64,000 nt of DNA from an uncultured Treponema sp. (GCA_947177175.1 CAMWTK010000001.1:1-64000); one strand, 5' to 3'. Counted from the stretch's first letter, positions 39,436 through 49,886 are shown. Translations and numbers: made by a program. The notes: generated from the sequence alone by a model not told the origin.

Positions 39436-39513
39436 TATTTTCACCCCCCCCCTATTTCAATTTTTTCTTGCGCTTTTTTTTCGCCCCGACCGCGCGAACC
39501 GACCGACGACGCA

Positions 39514-39542
39514 TTGCAAGCGGGCGCGATTTTCTGTATACT
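39514..39542 (+). promoter_or_regulatory. Putative sigma70 promoter of the UDP-glucose dehydrogenase gene
   Basis: TTGCAA-N17-TATACT upstream of ATG 39571. Confidence 0.45.
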
Positions 39543-39570
39543 TGCCGCAACGGAGACAAGGAGCGTCAGT

Positions 39571-40755
39571 ATGAAAATCACGGTCGCCGGCACGGGATAT
39601 GTCGGGCTTTCCCTCGCGGTGCTGCTCGCGCAGCATCAGGAAGTGTATGCGATGGACATCATGCAGTCCAAGATCGACCTGATCGCCGCACGGAAATCGC
39701 CAATTCGCGACAAAGAAATCGAGGCGTACCTCGCCGGAAAGAACCTGAACCTCAAGGCGACCACGGACGCGCGCGCGGCATACACGGACGCGCAGTTCGT
39801 CATCATCGCCACGCCCACGAACTACGACCCGGCGAAAAACTATTTCGACACGTCAAGCGTGGAGGCGGTCATCGCGCTCGCGCAGGAATACGCGCCGCAG
39901 GCGGTCATCGTCATAAAATCGACCGTCCCCGTGGGATATACCGAAAGCGTCTGCCAGAAATTCGGCATCAGGAACGTGCTGTTCGCGCCGGAATTCCTGC
40001 GTGAGGGACACGCGCTCTTCGACAACCTTTGGCCGACCCGCATCGTCGTGGGAACGCCCCGGGACACCCCGGAACTGCAAGCGGCGGCACGCACGTTCGC
40101 CGGGCTGTTGCAGCAGGGCGCGGAAAAGCAGGACGTGCCCATCCTGTACACGCACGCGACCGAGGCCGAGGCGATCAAACTGTTCGCCAACACGTACCTC
40201 GCCCTGCGCGTGAGCTACTTCAACGAGCTGGACACCTACGCGGAGATGCACGGGCTGGACACGCGGGCAATCATCGGCGGCGTGTGCCTTGACCCCCGTA
40301 TCGGCGACGGCTACAACAACCCGAGTTTCGGGTACGGCGGCTACTGCCTCCCCAAGGACACCAAGCAGCTCCTCGCGAACTACGCAAACATCCCGCAGAA
40401 CCTCATGACGGCGATCGTCGAATCGAACCGCACGCGCAAGGAATATATCGCGCACCACGTGCTGAGCCGTAACCCGCGCACCGTGGGCATCTTCCGCCTG
40501 ACGATGAAAGCAAACAGCGACAACTTCCGCCAAAGCTCCATCCAGGACGTGATGAAGCTGCTGCGCGGCGAGGGCGTTGACGTGGTAATTTACGAGCCGA
40601 CCATAGCGCAGGACGAATTCGAGCGTTTCCGCGTGGATCACGACTTCGCCGCGTTCAAGGCCGGCTGCGACATCATCCTCGCGAACCGCATCACCGACGA
40701 ACTTGCGGACGTACGGGACAAAGTGTACACGCGCGATATTTACCTGCGGGATTAG
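39571..40755 (+). CDS. ugd: UDP-glucose 6-dehydrogenase family protein
   Basis: MKITVAGTGYVGLSLAVLLA, GYGGYCLPKDTKQLLANY. Confidence 0.9.
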   Translation: MKITVAGTGYVGLSLAVLLAQHQEVYAMDIMQSKIDLIAARKSPIRDKEIEAYLAGKNLNLKATTDARAAYTDAQFVIIATPTNYDPAKNYFDTSSVEAVIALAQEYAPQAVIVIKSTVPVGYTESVCQKFGIRNVLFAPEFLREGHALFDNLWPTRIVVGTPRDTPELQAAARTFAGLLQQGAEKQDVPILYTHATEAEAIKLFANTYLALRVSYFNELDTYAEMHGLDTRAIIGGVCLDPRIGDGYNNPSFGYGGYCLPKDTKQLLANYANIPQNLMTAIVESNRTRKEYIAHHVLSRNPRTVGIFRLTMKANSDNFRQSSIQDVMKLLRGEGVDVVIYEPTIAQDEFERFRVDHDFAAFKAGCDIILANRITDELADVRDKVYTRDIYLRD

Positions 40756-40769
40756 GGAGGATTTTCGCC

Positions 40770-41852
40770 ATGCCCGCGCCCGTGCTCATCAATGGAAATT
40801 TTCTCTGCCGCAGCCTGACGGGCATCGAGCGTTTCGCGTGGGAAGTCTGTGCGCGGCTCGACGCACTGCTTACCGCCGATGACGCGGTTGCCCTGCTCGT
40901 GCCGGCAAACGCGCGCGCCATGCCCGCATACACGCACATAACGCTCGTCCGCTCGGAAAAGGCAATCCGCGCCTTTCCGTTCTGGGACATGGGGACCTTT
41001 GCCCGGTCGTGCCGGAAACGGCATGCGACCGCGCTGTCTTTCTCCAACACCGCGCCGCTCGGAAAACGCTGCGGAATCGCGTTCCTGCACGACATCTATG
41101 CGCACGACTGCCCGCAGGATTTTTCGACGCGCAAGGACCGGCTTATCCGCGCCTACAGCCTGCTGCACTACCGGAACATCGCGCTGAACGCGCGGACGCT
41201 CATCACCGTCTCCGCATTCAGCAGGCGGCGCATCATGGACGCATACCGCGTGCCGGAATCGCGCATCCGCGTCATCGGGAACGGCTGGGAACACTTCGCT
41301 TCCGTACAGGCGGACGACGGCATTTTCACCCGCTTTCCGATTTTGCGGGCGGGAACGTATTTTTTCACGCTCGGCTCGCTCAGCAGGCGCAAGAACCTCG
41401 CCTGGATTGCCGACTATGCCGAAAGTCATCCCGACGAAACCTTTGCCGTCAGCGGAAAGGCAATCAGCGGGCTTGTCCCAGACGAACTCAAAAAAATGCA
41501 GTCGCTCAAAAACGTCGTCCTGCTCGGCTATGTGTCCGACGGCGAAGTGAAGGCGCTGATGCAACGCTGCAAGGCGTTCGTCTTTCCGTCGTATTACGAG
41601 GGATTCGGCATTCCCCCGCTTGAGGCGCTCTCCGTCGGCGCGGCGGTCATCTGCGCGCACGGCGCGAGCCTTGACGAAATCTACCGGGATACGGTGCGCT
41701 ACATTGACGCGCACGACACCGACTGCGACCTGAACGCATTGCTCGCAGAGCCGGTCGCCGCGCCAGATGCCGTGCTCGCGCAGTACACGTATCAGCACGC
41801 GGCGGAACAATTGTACGCGGTCATCAGAGACACGCAAGGAGCAGGCCGATGA
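40770..41852 (+). CDS. GT4-family glycosyltransferase
   Basis: FPSYYEGFGIPPLEALSVGAAVI. Confidence 0.85.
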   Translation: MPAPVLINGNFLCRSLTGIERFAWEVCARLDALLTADDAVALLVPANARAMPAYTHITLVRSEKAIRAFPFWDMGTFARSCRKRHATALSFSNTAPLGKRCGIAFLHDIYAHDCPQDFSTRKDRLIRAYSLLHYRNIALNARTLITVSAFSRRRIMDAYRVPESRIRVIGNGWEHFASVQADDGIFTRFPILRAGTYFFTLGSLSRRKNLAWIADYAESHPDETFAVSGKAISGLVPDELKKMQSLKNVVLLGYVSDGEVKALMQRCKAFVFPSYYEGFGIPPLEALSVGAAVICAHGASLDEIYRDTVRYIDAHDTDCDLNALLAEPVAAPDAVLAQYTYQHAAEQLYAVIRDTQGAGR

Positions 41853-42967
41853 AAGTCGCAATCGTGCATGACTGGCTGGTAACGTACGGCGGCGGCGAGC
41901 GCGTGGTCGAGCAGATACTCGCGCTCTATCCCGATGCCGACATCTACACACTCGTCTACGACAAAAAAAAGATGGCGTCCCATTTTCCCCCGGAGAAAGT
42001 GCGCGCTTCGTTCATGCAGAAGATTCCGTGCGCCACGAAGTTGTACACAAAACTGCTCAACTGGATGCCGAAAGCGTTCGAGTCGTTCGATTTTTCCGGG
42101 TACGCTCTCGTGATCGCAAGCTCGTCGTCATGCGCCAAGGGCATCATCACGCCGCCTGCCGTTCCCTACCTCGCGTACATTCACTCGCCCATGCGCTACG
42201 CATGGGATGCGTACTTTGACTATTACCGCGCCTCGGGCACGCTCACGCGCTTTTTCATGCGCCGGTGGATGCCGTTCCTCCGGCAGTGGGATTACGTGTC
42301 GAGCCAGCGGATTGACACGGTGGTGGCGAATTCGCGGTACATCGCGCGGCGAATCAAGAAATTCTGGAACCGCGACGCGCAGGTCATCCATCCGCCGGTG
42401 GACGTGGAGCGGCTTTCGCCGGACGGCAGCCCCGCCGACGATTTTTACGTGGCATTCAGCCGTTTCGTGCCGTACAAACGACTCGACCTCGCCATCACCG
42501 CCTGCGGCGAGCTGGGGCGGAAACTCGTCGTCATCGGCGGCGGAAGCCAGGAAAAGGAACTGAGGGCACTCGCCGCGCGGTACGAGGGCATCTCGTTCAC
42601 GGGCAGAATCAGCGATGACGAGGTGCGCCGACGACTGCAACGCTGCCGCGCGCTCATTTTTTGCGCGGAAGAGGACTTCGGCATTATCCCGGTGGAGGCG
42701 CAGGCATGCGGCCGTCCCGTCATCGCCTACGGAAGAGGCGGCGCGAATGAGACGGTCATCGACGGCAAGACCGGCGTTTTCTTTGACGCGCAGTCAGCCG
42801 ATTCGCTCATGCAGGCAGTCCGCCGCTTTGAGCGGCTGGAGCAGGACGGCGCATTTGACGCGCAGGAAATCGCCGCGCACGCGCAGCAGTTTTCCGCCGC
42901 GCGATTCCGCCGTGAACTGCAAGCCGCCGTGGAAGCGACGCGCCGCCGCGTCGCGGAGTCGCTATGA
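41849..42967 (+). CDS. GT4-family glycosyltransferase
   Basis: VHDWLVTYGGGERVVEQI, AEEDFGIIPVEAQACGRPVIAYGRGGANETV. Confidence 0.9.
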   Translation: MKVAIVHDWLVTYGGGERVVEQILALYPDADIYTLVYDKKKMASHFPPEKVRASFMQKIPCATKLYTKLLNWMPKAFESFDFSGYALVIASSSSCAKGIITPPAVPYLAYIHSPMRYAWDAYFDYYRASGTLTRFFMRRWMPFLRQWDYVSSQRIDTVVANSRYIARRIKKFWNRDAQVIHPPVDVERLSPDGSPADDFYVAFSRFVPYKRLDLAITACGELGRKLVVIGGGSQEKELRALAARYEGISFTGRISDDEVRRRLQRCRALIFCAEEDFGIIPVEAQACGRPVIAYGRGGANETVIDGKTGVFFDAQSADSLMQAVRRFERLEQDGAFDAQEIAAHAQQFSAARFRRELQAAVEATRRRVAESL

Positions 42968-44016
42968 GGATCGCCATAGACTGCCGGATGCTCGGCTCGG
43001 GCGGCATCGGCTCGTACCTCAGCGGGCTGCTCCCGTCCTTTCTTGCCGAGCACCATTGCCTGCTGATTGCAGCCCGCGGGCAGTGCGCGGCGTTCCGTTC
43101 CCACCCGAACGCCGAATACTGCGAATGTGCCGTGCCGCCGTTCTCGCTCAAGGAGCTGTGCTTTTTCCCGCGCGACATCGTGCAGAAAATAAACGAATGC
43201 GACGCGTACTTCACGCCGTACTGCAATATTCCGCGCGGCATCCGTGTGCCGGTTTTCGCCACGATCCATGACATCGTGTTCCTTGACGTGCCCGACCTCA
43301 CCTCCGCGCTCGGCCGGCTCGTGCGCAAATGGTTCTATCAGCACGCCATCAACCGATCGCGGACCGTCTTTACCGTGTCGGAATTCTCGCGGGAACGCAT
43401 CATGGCAAAACTGCGGTGCAACCGTCCGCCCGTCGTCACGTACAATGCCGCCCCCGCCTACCTACGCGAGCCGTTCCCGCATCCCGTCGAAAAAAACGGC
43501 ACGATTCTGTTCGTGGGCAACATCAAGCGGCACAAAGGGCTTGCCGCGCTGCTTGCCGCCTACGACCGCGCGCGCGCGCAGGGACTTTCCGCGACGCTCA
43601 CAATCGTCGGCAATGCCGAAAACTTCCGCACCGGGGACGACAAGACTGCCCGGCAGCTGACCGGCGCGGCAGTGCGCGGCATCACCTTTACGGGAAAAAT
43701 CAGCGACGAACAGCTTAAATACGTGTACGCGCAGGCACGGGTTCTGGTGCAGCCGTCGTGCTACGAGGGATTCGGCATGCCGCCCCTTGAGGCGATGACC
43801 GTGGGAACGGAGGCAATCGTCTCCGATATCCCCGTGTTCCGGGAAATCTACCGCGACTTTCCCGTCACCTACTTTGCCGTGGGGAACGCGGACGACCTCG
43901 CGGAGAAACTGATCGCCGTCATCAAAAAGCCCGCGCGGAGCATCGCCGTGCCCGCCGTCTATTCCTACGAGAAATCGGCGGCAATCATCATGCGCTGCAT
44001 ACGGGACGCGCGCTGA
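42964..44016 (+). CDS. GT4-family glycosyltransferase
   Basis: QPSCYEGFGMPPLEAMTVGTEAIVSDIPVFREI. Confidence 0.85.
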   Translation: MRIAIDCRMLGSGGIGSYLSGLLPSFLAEHHCLLIAARGQCAAFRSHPNAEYCECAVPPFSLKELCFFPRDIVQKINECDAYFTPYCNIPRGIRVPVFATIHDIVFLDVPDLTSALGRLVRKWFYQHAINRSRTVFTVSEFSRERIMAKLRCNRPPVVTYNAAPAYLREPFPHPVEKNGTILFVGNIKRHKGLAALLAAYDRARAQGLSATLTIVGNAENFRTGDDKTARQLTGAAVRGITFTGKISDEQLKYVYAQARVLVQPSCYEGFGMPPLEAMTVGTEAIVSDIPVFREIYRDFPVTYFAVGNADDLAEKLIAVIKKPARSIAVPAVYSYEKSAAIIMRCIRDAR

Positions 44017-44056
44017 CGCGGGCACGGCCAGTTTTCCCGCCAAAGCACACGGGTAC

Positions 44057-44086
44057 TTGACAAAACCAAAACGGGGGGGGTAAAAT
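44057..44086 (+). promoter_or_regulatory. Putative sigma70 promoter with G8 tract in spacer (TTGACA-N18-TAAAAT)
   Basis: TTGACA AAACCAAAAC GGGGGGGG TAAAAT; G tract 44073-44080 abuts the -10. Confidence 0.7.
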
Positions 44087-44187
44087 ACAGGCGGGTTTTC
44101 TGCGGAACGCTCCGAAAAACGGGACTGCCGACATTCGGTTTAGATATAGACAATCCACGCATATTGTTCTAAAATAAGGAAATCGCT

Positions 44188-45612
44188 ATGACAGAACAGG
44201 AATTGAAAGACGTTTTCCGACGGAAATATTACCGGACCAGTTCGTTCACTTCAGGCGTGTCGCTGATGATTACCGACGCGGTGTTCGTCATGCTTTCTAT
44301 CGGCGCAAGTTTTTTCATCATCAACCTCATCAACCACCACTGGATAAATTTCCGCTCGTTCGTGGAGTACGCCGCATACCTGCCGCCGACGCTCGCGGTG
44401 TTCTACGTGGCGGGACTGTACCCGGGCATCTCAATGCCGCCGGGCGAGGAAATCAAGAAATTCGCGCTCTGCGTGTTCTTCATATTCGCCGGCATCGCGC
44501 TCTCCATCACCGTGGAAGAGGCGGACGAGAAAATCCCGCTGGTCGCCGCGTTCCTGCTCGCAACGCCAATCGCATCCCTCGCGCTCCCGGTCAGCAGGGA
44601 AATCGCGCGGCACTTCTTCGTACGCCAGCGGTGGTTCGGCGTACCTGCCGTCATCTACGTGGACGGCGACAGCGGCAACATCATCATCACGCGCCTGCTG
44701 AACCGCCCCGACCTCGGCTACCGTCCGGCAATCATCATTGACGGCAGCGCGTCCGCCCCCTCCATGTTCATGGACGTACCCGTCTTTCCGCCGAACAAAG
44801 AAATCGCGGACTTCATCAGGCAGACGGGCATAAAAGTCGCCATCATCAGCGGGTACACGAAAGACACCACGGCAATCGATATGCACTACCGCTACACCAT
44901 CAATTTCCCGCGGACGCATGACAACAACACGATTACCACGTCGGTGCGCGACTTCGGCGGATTCCTCGGCTTCTCCTCGACGCACAACCTGACCAAAAAG
45001 GCCGCCCGCGCCATGAAACGCCTCGTCGATATCTTCCTCATCCTCCTGTCCGCGCCTCTCGTCATTCCGCTGACGCTCATCGTCGCGCTCATCATAAAGC
45101 GATCCGATCCCGGTCCGGTATTCTACGGGCATACCCGCGTCGGCAGGAACGGACGGTCGTTCAAATGCTGGAAATTCCGCTCAATGTGCGCCGACGCGGA
45201 CAAGCAGCTGGAAAAAATCCTCGCGGAGAGCCCGGAAATGCGCGCGGAATGGGAAAAAGACCGCAAACTGACGAACGACCCGCGCATCACCAAAATCGGC
45301 AAATTCCTGCGCAAGACGAGCATCGACGAGATTCCGCAGCTCTTCAACATTCTGACCGGCGAGATGAGCTTTATCGGGCCGCGGCCGGTCACCGAGCCGG
45401 AGCTGTCCAAGTACGGCGACAAGTCGCACCTGATCCTTTCCGTGCAGCCGGGGCTGAGCGGTATGTGGCAGATTTCCGGGCGGTCGGACACCGGCTATGA
45501 AGACCGCATCGTCCTCGACTCCTACTACATACAGAACTGGTCGATCTGGCTTGACCTGTGGATAATCATCAAGACGATTCATGTCGTCCTCAAGGGAAAA
45601 GGCGCGTACTGA
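44188..45612 (+). CDS. Exopolysaccharide sugar-phosphate transferase (polyprenyl glycosylphosphotransferase)
   Basis: KRLVDIFLILLSAPLVIPL, KCWKFRSM, RKTSIDEIPQLFNILTGEMSFIGPRPVTEPEL. Confidence 0.95.
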   Translation: MTEQELKDVFRRKYYRTSSFTSGVSLMITDAVFVMLSIGASFFIINLINHHWINFRSFVEYAAYLPPTLAVFYVAGLYPGISMPPGEEIKKFALCVFFIFAGIALSITVEEADEKIPLVAAFLLATPIASLALPVSREIARHFFVRQRWFGVPAVIYVDGDSGNIIITRLLNRPDLGYRPAIIIDGSASAPSMFMDVPVFPPNKEIADFIRQTGIKVAIISGYTKDTTAIDMHYRYTINFPRTHDNNTITTSVRDFGGFLGFSSTHNLTKKAARAMKRLVDIFLILLSAPLVIPLTLIVALIIKRSDPGPVFYGHTRVGRNGRSFKCWKFRSMCADADKQLEKILAESPEMRAEWEKDRKLTNDPRITKIGKFLRKTSIDEIPQLFNILTGEMSFIGPRPVTEPELSKYGDKSHLILSVQPGLSGMWQISGRSDTGYEDRIVLDSYYIQNWSIWLDLWIIIKTIHVVLKGKGAY

Positions 45613-47174
45613 TGAAACCGGCAGCCCCACTCGCAATCCTTGCCTGCCTGTTTGCGGCGCAGGCAGAGACATACCGCATAACCGATGTCGCGTATGACAT
45701 CACGGGAAAGACAAAGGAATATGCCATCCAGAATGCCGTTGATATCGACACGACGCGCGTGTTCAATTCTGCCGACGAGCTGGACGTATACGTGCAGGAC
45801 TTGCAGCAGCAGTTCAACAACCAGCGGGAATTTGAATCCGCCGCGGTCGAGACCATATACGGCAACACGGACGCCGAGGGCACGACCCCCGTCTCGCTGC
45901 GCGTCGTCACCAAGGATTCCTATAGTTTTATCGCCGTACCATACCCGAAGTACAATTCCAACGACGGCTTCGACTTCAAGCTCAAGATGAAGGACATGAA
46001 TTTCCTGGGCACGATGAGCATCATGGATTTTGACGTGAATTTCGCCATAGAAAATGACGAGGACGATTCCGAAAAGCACGATTATGTCGTCGGACTCAAT
46101 TTCTCCTACGACTATCCGTTCAAGCTCGGTCCGTTCAAGTCATCATGGAACAACAATTTCGGCATCAACTACACGTTCGGCACGACAAAGCCCGAATTCG
46201 ATGTCTCCACGGGGCTGTCCTTTGAGCTGCCGTTCGACCAGTTCTCGGTCTGCCTGTCGCTCACGCAGTCAGCCACCCGCGACGTTGACTACGAAAAATA
46301 CGGCGACGAGTTGTATTTTACGGAAGCCGCCGCGCTCTCGCTGCCGGTCACGCTCGCCAAAATCGACGGCTGGGGCAAAGTGAGCTGGACTCCCTCGCTC
46401 TCGTATGAGTGGAACTGGGACAAAAACGGCATCAACAAAGAAAACGACGATTTGAGCAGTCCGCTGCTTACCGTCGCGCACAGCGTCTCCACGTCCCGCG
46501 TGGACTGGATCGGCAATTTCAGGGACGGGCTTTCCGTGGAGCTGGGGCAGTCAATCGGCTATAATTTTCAGCGCAAAGAATTCGTCCCCAAAGTGTGGGC
46601 GACTTTCATGGGCTACAAGGCGTTTTCCTACGTCGGCGTGACCGGGCGGCTGTACGGATTTGCCATGCACAACGGCGACGAAGAAATCGGCTCGCTCCTG
46701 CGCGGCATCCGGGACAACGTGAAGTACGCCAGCGACGACGCAAAGCTCAGCGCGAAAAAGGCGGCGGAAGTTCCCGCAGCGTTCGTGGCGAACATCGACG
46801 TTCCGATTCATATCGTAACGACGCACTGGAACGACTGGTTCGCCGCGCTGTTCGGCGAGGACGCGGGCATAACGCGCGCGCTCAGGTTCATGCGCTACCT
46901 CGATTTTGAACTGCAGTTCTCGCCGTTCATCGACATCGCGCTCACCAAAAACGCCGCGACCGGACGGCTGTTCAGCATACAGGATGGATTTTATACGGGC
47001 GGACTTGAAGTGCTTGTGTTCCCGGCAAAATGGCGGAGCCTTGAAATCCGCGCGAGCGTCGGCGTTGACGTGGGAAGAAAAATCATCCACAAAATCGTGC
47101 CCAAGTTAATCGACACCAACTGGCGGCATGGCTCTGCCTATGAAATTTCCGTCGGTATCGGACTGCACTACTGA
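45612..47174 (+). CDS. Outer-membrane beta-barrel protein (BamA/Omp85-like)
   Basis: Signal peptide, alternating aromatic beta-strand pattern, C-terminal YEISVGIGLHY. Confidence 0.65.
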   Translation: MKPAAPLAILACLFAAQAETYRITDVAYDITGKTKEYAIQNAVDIDTTRVFNSADELDVYVQDLQQQFNNQREFESAAVETIYGNTDAEGTTPVSLRVVTKDSYSFIAVPYPKYNSNDGFDFKLKMKDMNFLGTMSIMDFDVNFAIENDEDDSEKHDYVVGLNFSYDYPFKLGPFKSSWNNNFGINYTFGTTKPEFDVSTGLSFELPFDQFSVCLSLTQSATRDVDYEKYGDELYFTEAAALSLPVTLAKIDGWGKVSWTPSLSYEWNWDKNGINKENDDLSSPLLTVAHSVSTSRVDWIGNFRDGLSVELGQSIGYNFQRKEFVPKVWATFMGYKAFSYVGVTGRLYGFAMHNGDEEIGSLLRGIRDNVKYASDDAKLSAKKAAEVPAAFVANIDVPIHIVTTHWNDWFAALFGEDAGITRALRFMRYLDFELQFSPFIDIALTKNAATGRLFSIQDGFYTGGLEVLVFPAKWRSLEIRASVGVDVGRKIIHKIVPKLIDTNWRHGSAYEISVGIGLHY

Positions 47175-48271
47175 TTACTGATAGAACGCAGCCGGTTTGC
47201 CGCCTCTTCGCGCCAGTACGCATCGGGCATGGACTCCGCCATGATTGCGTACAGCGTCCGCGCAAAAACCGTATCGCCCCGCGCGGCAACGCGCCCGGCA
47301 AACTGGAACATCAAATCCCACACGTGCATCCGGCTTCCCCACTCCACAATGTCCGCGTACCGTGCCGTCTGCCTCAGAAACGCGCCGTAATCGGTATAGG
47401 AAAAACTGGCATCGCGCTCGTCGAGCGATCCTAAGATATGCGTGAATGCCTCTATCGTACCGAGCGCGGCACATTTGAGCGCCTGCTCAGCCTCGCCGTT
47501 GCGCTCGTAGATGTTCCCCAGCTCATACAAAGCCCGCAAAGAATGGTGCGGCTCACAGCGGAACAGCATGAAAAACCGCTCCACGTGCTTTTCGGTATCG
47601 TAATCAATGGTGCGCACCAACGCCATCAGCAGCACCTCGTCCTTGAAATTCGGATCGTTGTCCAAAATCAGCAGTAACGTCTGCTCGTACACCTCGTCCT
47701 TTTTCTGCTGCTTGGCAAGGTCAGCCATCGCATACAGAATGTCGAACAATTCTTCGGGAATGTCAAGATACGCCGATTCCTTGCGCGCGCGCTCGTAAAA
47801 ATCAAGCGCGATGTCGAACTCGCCCTCCAGCTGATAAATCCTACCGATCAGAAAATCCGCCTCCGGGTAGACAGCCTTTTCCTTTATCCAAGAGACCATC
47901 CGATCGACGGAACGAGAGAAATAGTCTTGCCCGAACCGCCTCAGATACCGGTTGATAATGGCAATCGCCTCGTATTCGTCGCGCTCGCCGAGCACCGCAA
48001 GCACGTCCCGAAAGTCCGTCCCCACCCGCTTGACGGCACGGGGCGACAGCGCATTCTCCAAAACAGAGGTCTCGTATTCGGCTTCCGCGTTGCGGAGATC
48101 CTTCGCCTTGTTTGCCAGCTGCAACGCGTTCCCGTAAAGCCCCGCGTCAAAGGCGACGACCGCCTCCTCGAACACCCGATAGGCAAATACGTCCTGAGGC
48201 TTTTTGGGCGCGCGCGCAAACGACACCGCCACAGACAAAGCAAAATAGATAACCGCCGCCGTTTTTTTCAT
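47168..48271 (-). CDS. TPR-containing secreted hypothetical protein
   Basis: Signal peptide MKKTAAVIYFALSVAVSFA, repeated helical motifs. Confidence 0.6.
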   Translation of the reverse strand: MKKTAAVIYFALSVAVSFARAPKKPQDVFAYRVFEEAVVAFDAGLYGNALQLANKAKDLRNAEAEYETSVLENALSPRAVKRVGTDFRDVLAVLGERDEYEAIAIINRYLRRFGQDYFSRSVDRMVSWIKEKAVYPEADFLIGRIYQLEGEFDIALDFYERARKESAYLDIPEELFDILYAMADLAKQQKKDEVYEQTLLLILDNDPNFKDEVLLMALVRTIDYDTEKHVERFFMLFRCEPHHSLRALYELGNIYERNGEAEQALKCAALGTIEAFTHILGSLDERDASFSYTDYGAFLRQTARYADIVEWGSRMHVWDLMFQFAGRVAARGDTVFARTLYAIMAESMPDAYWREEAANRLRSISNQ

Positions 48272-49362
48272 AGCGAGTCCAATTCCTCTCTGAATACAGT
48301 ATCGGCATCCTTTTCGTCCACCGTGCGCACTATTTTCCCCTTTTTGAAGATAATCGCGCGCCCGTCTCCGCCCGCAATCCCGATGTCGGCGTGTTTTCCT
48401 TCTCCCGGTCCATTCACCACGCAGCCCATGACCGCGACGGTAATGTCCTTTTTCATGGACAGCAGCTCCTGCTGCCAACGGTCCACAAACCCGTGCACGT
48501 CAAAGCCGATCCTTCCGCAGCGCGGGCAGGAGATAATCTGCACGCCGCCCGTACGCAGCGCGCATTCTTTGAGGATAGTCACTCCCGTGCAGATTTCGTT
48601 TTCGGGCGTGGAAGAAAGGCTCACGCGGATAGTCGAGCCGATTCCCTGTTTGAGCAAATGCGTCAGCGCCATCGTGCTTTTTACCACGCCGATAATCAGC
48701 GGTCCCGCCTCGGTCACGCCCAGATGCAGCGGAATATCATACTTGCTCGCAAAAGCCTCGTTCGCCTCAATCGTCTCCTGTACGCTCGAGGCCTTCATGC
48801 TCACCACCACCTGATCGAAGTGCAGCTCGTCGAACACGGCGACCTCACGCGCGGCCGCCGCGCACAGCGCAAGCGCGCGGGTCATCCTGCCCTCCGCAAC
48901 CTGATCCGCCAGATCTTTCGGCAGGCTTCCCGAATTTACGCCAATCCGTATGGCAACGCCCTTGTCCTTGCAGGCATTCACCACGGCTTCCACGTTCTCG
49001 CGCTTTCCGATATTCCCCGGATTGATCCTGATAGCGGCGACCGGGCCTTCCAGCGACGCAAGCGCAAGCCGGTAGTCAAAATGAATGTCCGCAATGAGCG
49101 GCACGGGAGCGTATTTGCAGATTTCCTTAAAACTTTCCGCGCTCGCCATGTCAGGAACGGCAAATCGGATAACATCACAGCCAAGGGATTGCATATTACC
49201 CATGCGGTCGATGATACGGGAAAGGGCACTACTGTCGTCCTTAACGCCAATAATGCCCTCTTTCCACATGGTCTGCACCGTAACCGGGGCGTTACCCCCG
49301 ATTGCGATGCGTTTCGTTTCCCCCTGACCGCCAATCGTGACGACTCTAGGAGTTCTGTACAT
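48268..49362 (-). CDS. ispG: (E)-4-hydroxy-3-methylbut-2-enyl-diphosphate synthase
   Basis: GCDVIRFAVPDMASAESFKEI, PLIADIHFDYRLAL, INPGNIG, VMGCVVNGPGEGKHADIGIAGG. Confidence 0.95.
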   Translation of the reverse strand: MYRTPRVVTIGGQGETKRIAIGGNAPVTVQTMWKEGIIGVKDDSSALSRIIDRMGNMQSLGCDVIRFAVPDMASAESFKEICKYAPVPLIADIHFDYRLALASLEGPVAAIRINPGNIGKRENVEAVVNACKDKGVAIRIGVNSGSLPKDLADQVAEGRMTRALALCAAAAREVAVFDELHFDQVVVSMKASSVQETIEANEAFASKYDIPLHLGVTEAGPLIIGVVKSTMALTHLLKQGIGSTIRVSLSSTPENEICTGVTILKECALRTGGVQIISCPRCGRIGFDVHGFVDRWQQELLSMKKDITVAVMGCVVNGPGEGKHADIGIAGGDGRAIIFKKGKIVRTVDEKDADTVFREELDSL

Positions 49363-49378
49363 AGTGTCCCGTTCCGGC

Positions 49379-49813
49379 TCACGCAATCATGCCGAATACC
49401 ATGGCGAACAGCGCGATAGTCTCACACAGACCGACGACCATGATATAGTTGGTAAAGCCCTTGCCCGTCTCTGCCAGCGCGTCAGAGCCAGCGGCACCCG
49501 CCTTGCCCTGCGAAACGGCAGACATACACATCGCAAGACCACACGCAATGCCCAAGCCCAGATAGAAAAGCTGCGTCGCAACATCGGCACCAGCAGAAGC
49601 GACCTTGAGCGTGTTCATCAGCAGAAATCCGTAGATTGTCTGCGTCAGCGGCGCGCCCGCAAAGACGACCAGCAGGAACGGCGCCGCTTTGTTCGCCTGA
49701 TAGCAGCGTTTCCACGCACCGATCGCAGCCTGTCCTGCAATGCCGATTCCGATTGCACTGCCCATAGCGGCAATACCCATAACCAAGCCTGCGCCCAAAA
49801 TACCCCAGTTCAT
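49379..49813 (-). CDS. atpK: V-type ATP synthase subunit K
   Basis: Proteolipid with glycine-rich TM repeats, operon context. Confidence 0.9.
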   Translation of the reverse strand: MNWGILGAGLVMGIAAMGSAIGIGIAGQAAIGAWKRCYQANKAAPFLLVVFAGAPLTQTIYGFLLMNTLKVASAGADVATQLFYLGLGIACGLAMCMSAVSQGKAGAAGSDALAETGKGFTNYIMVVGLCETIALFAMVFGMIA

Positions 49814-49886
49814 AAAAACTCCTTCAACGGCCTCTCACCGTCAATTGTATACGAAATATTTTCAGGGGAAGCAACCTTCCCCGTCA

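Noticed and set aside
38572-39570. N-terminal extension of the UDP-glucose dehydrogenase ORF
   Set aside because: Upstream frame is antisense to the WecA-like gene; real start is ATG 39571 with promoter and RBS.
44093-44187. Second promoter TAGACA-N17-TAAAAT immediately before ATG 44188
   Set aside because: Its TSS would remove the AAGGA ribosome-binding site; less likely than 44057-44086.
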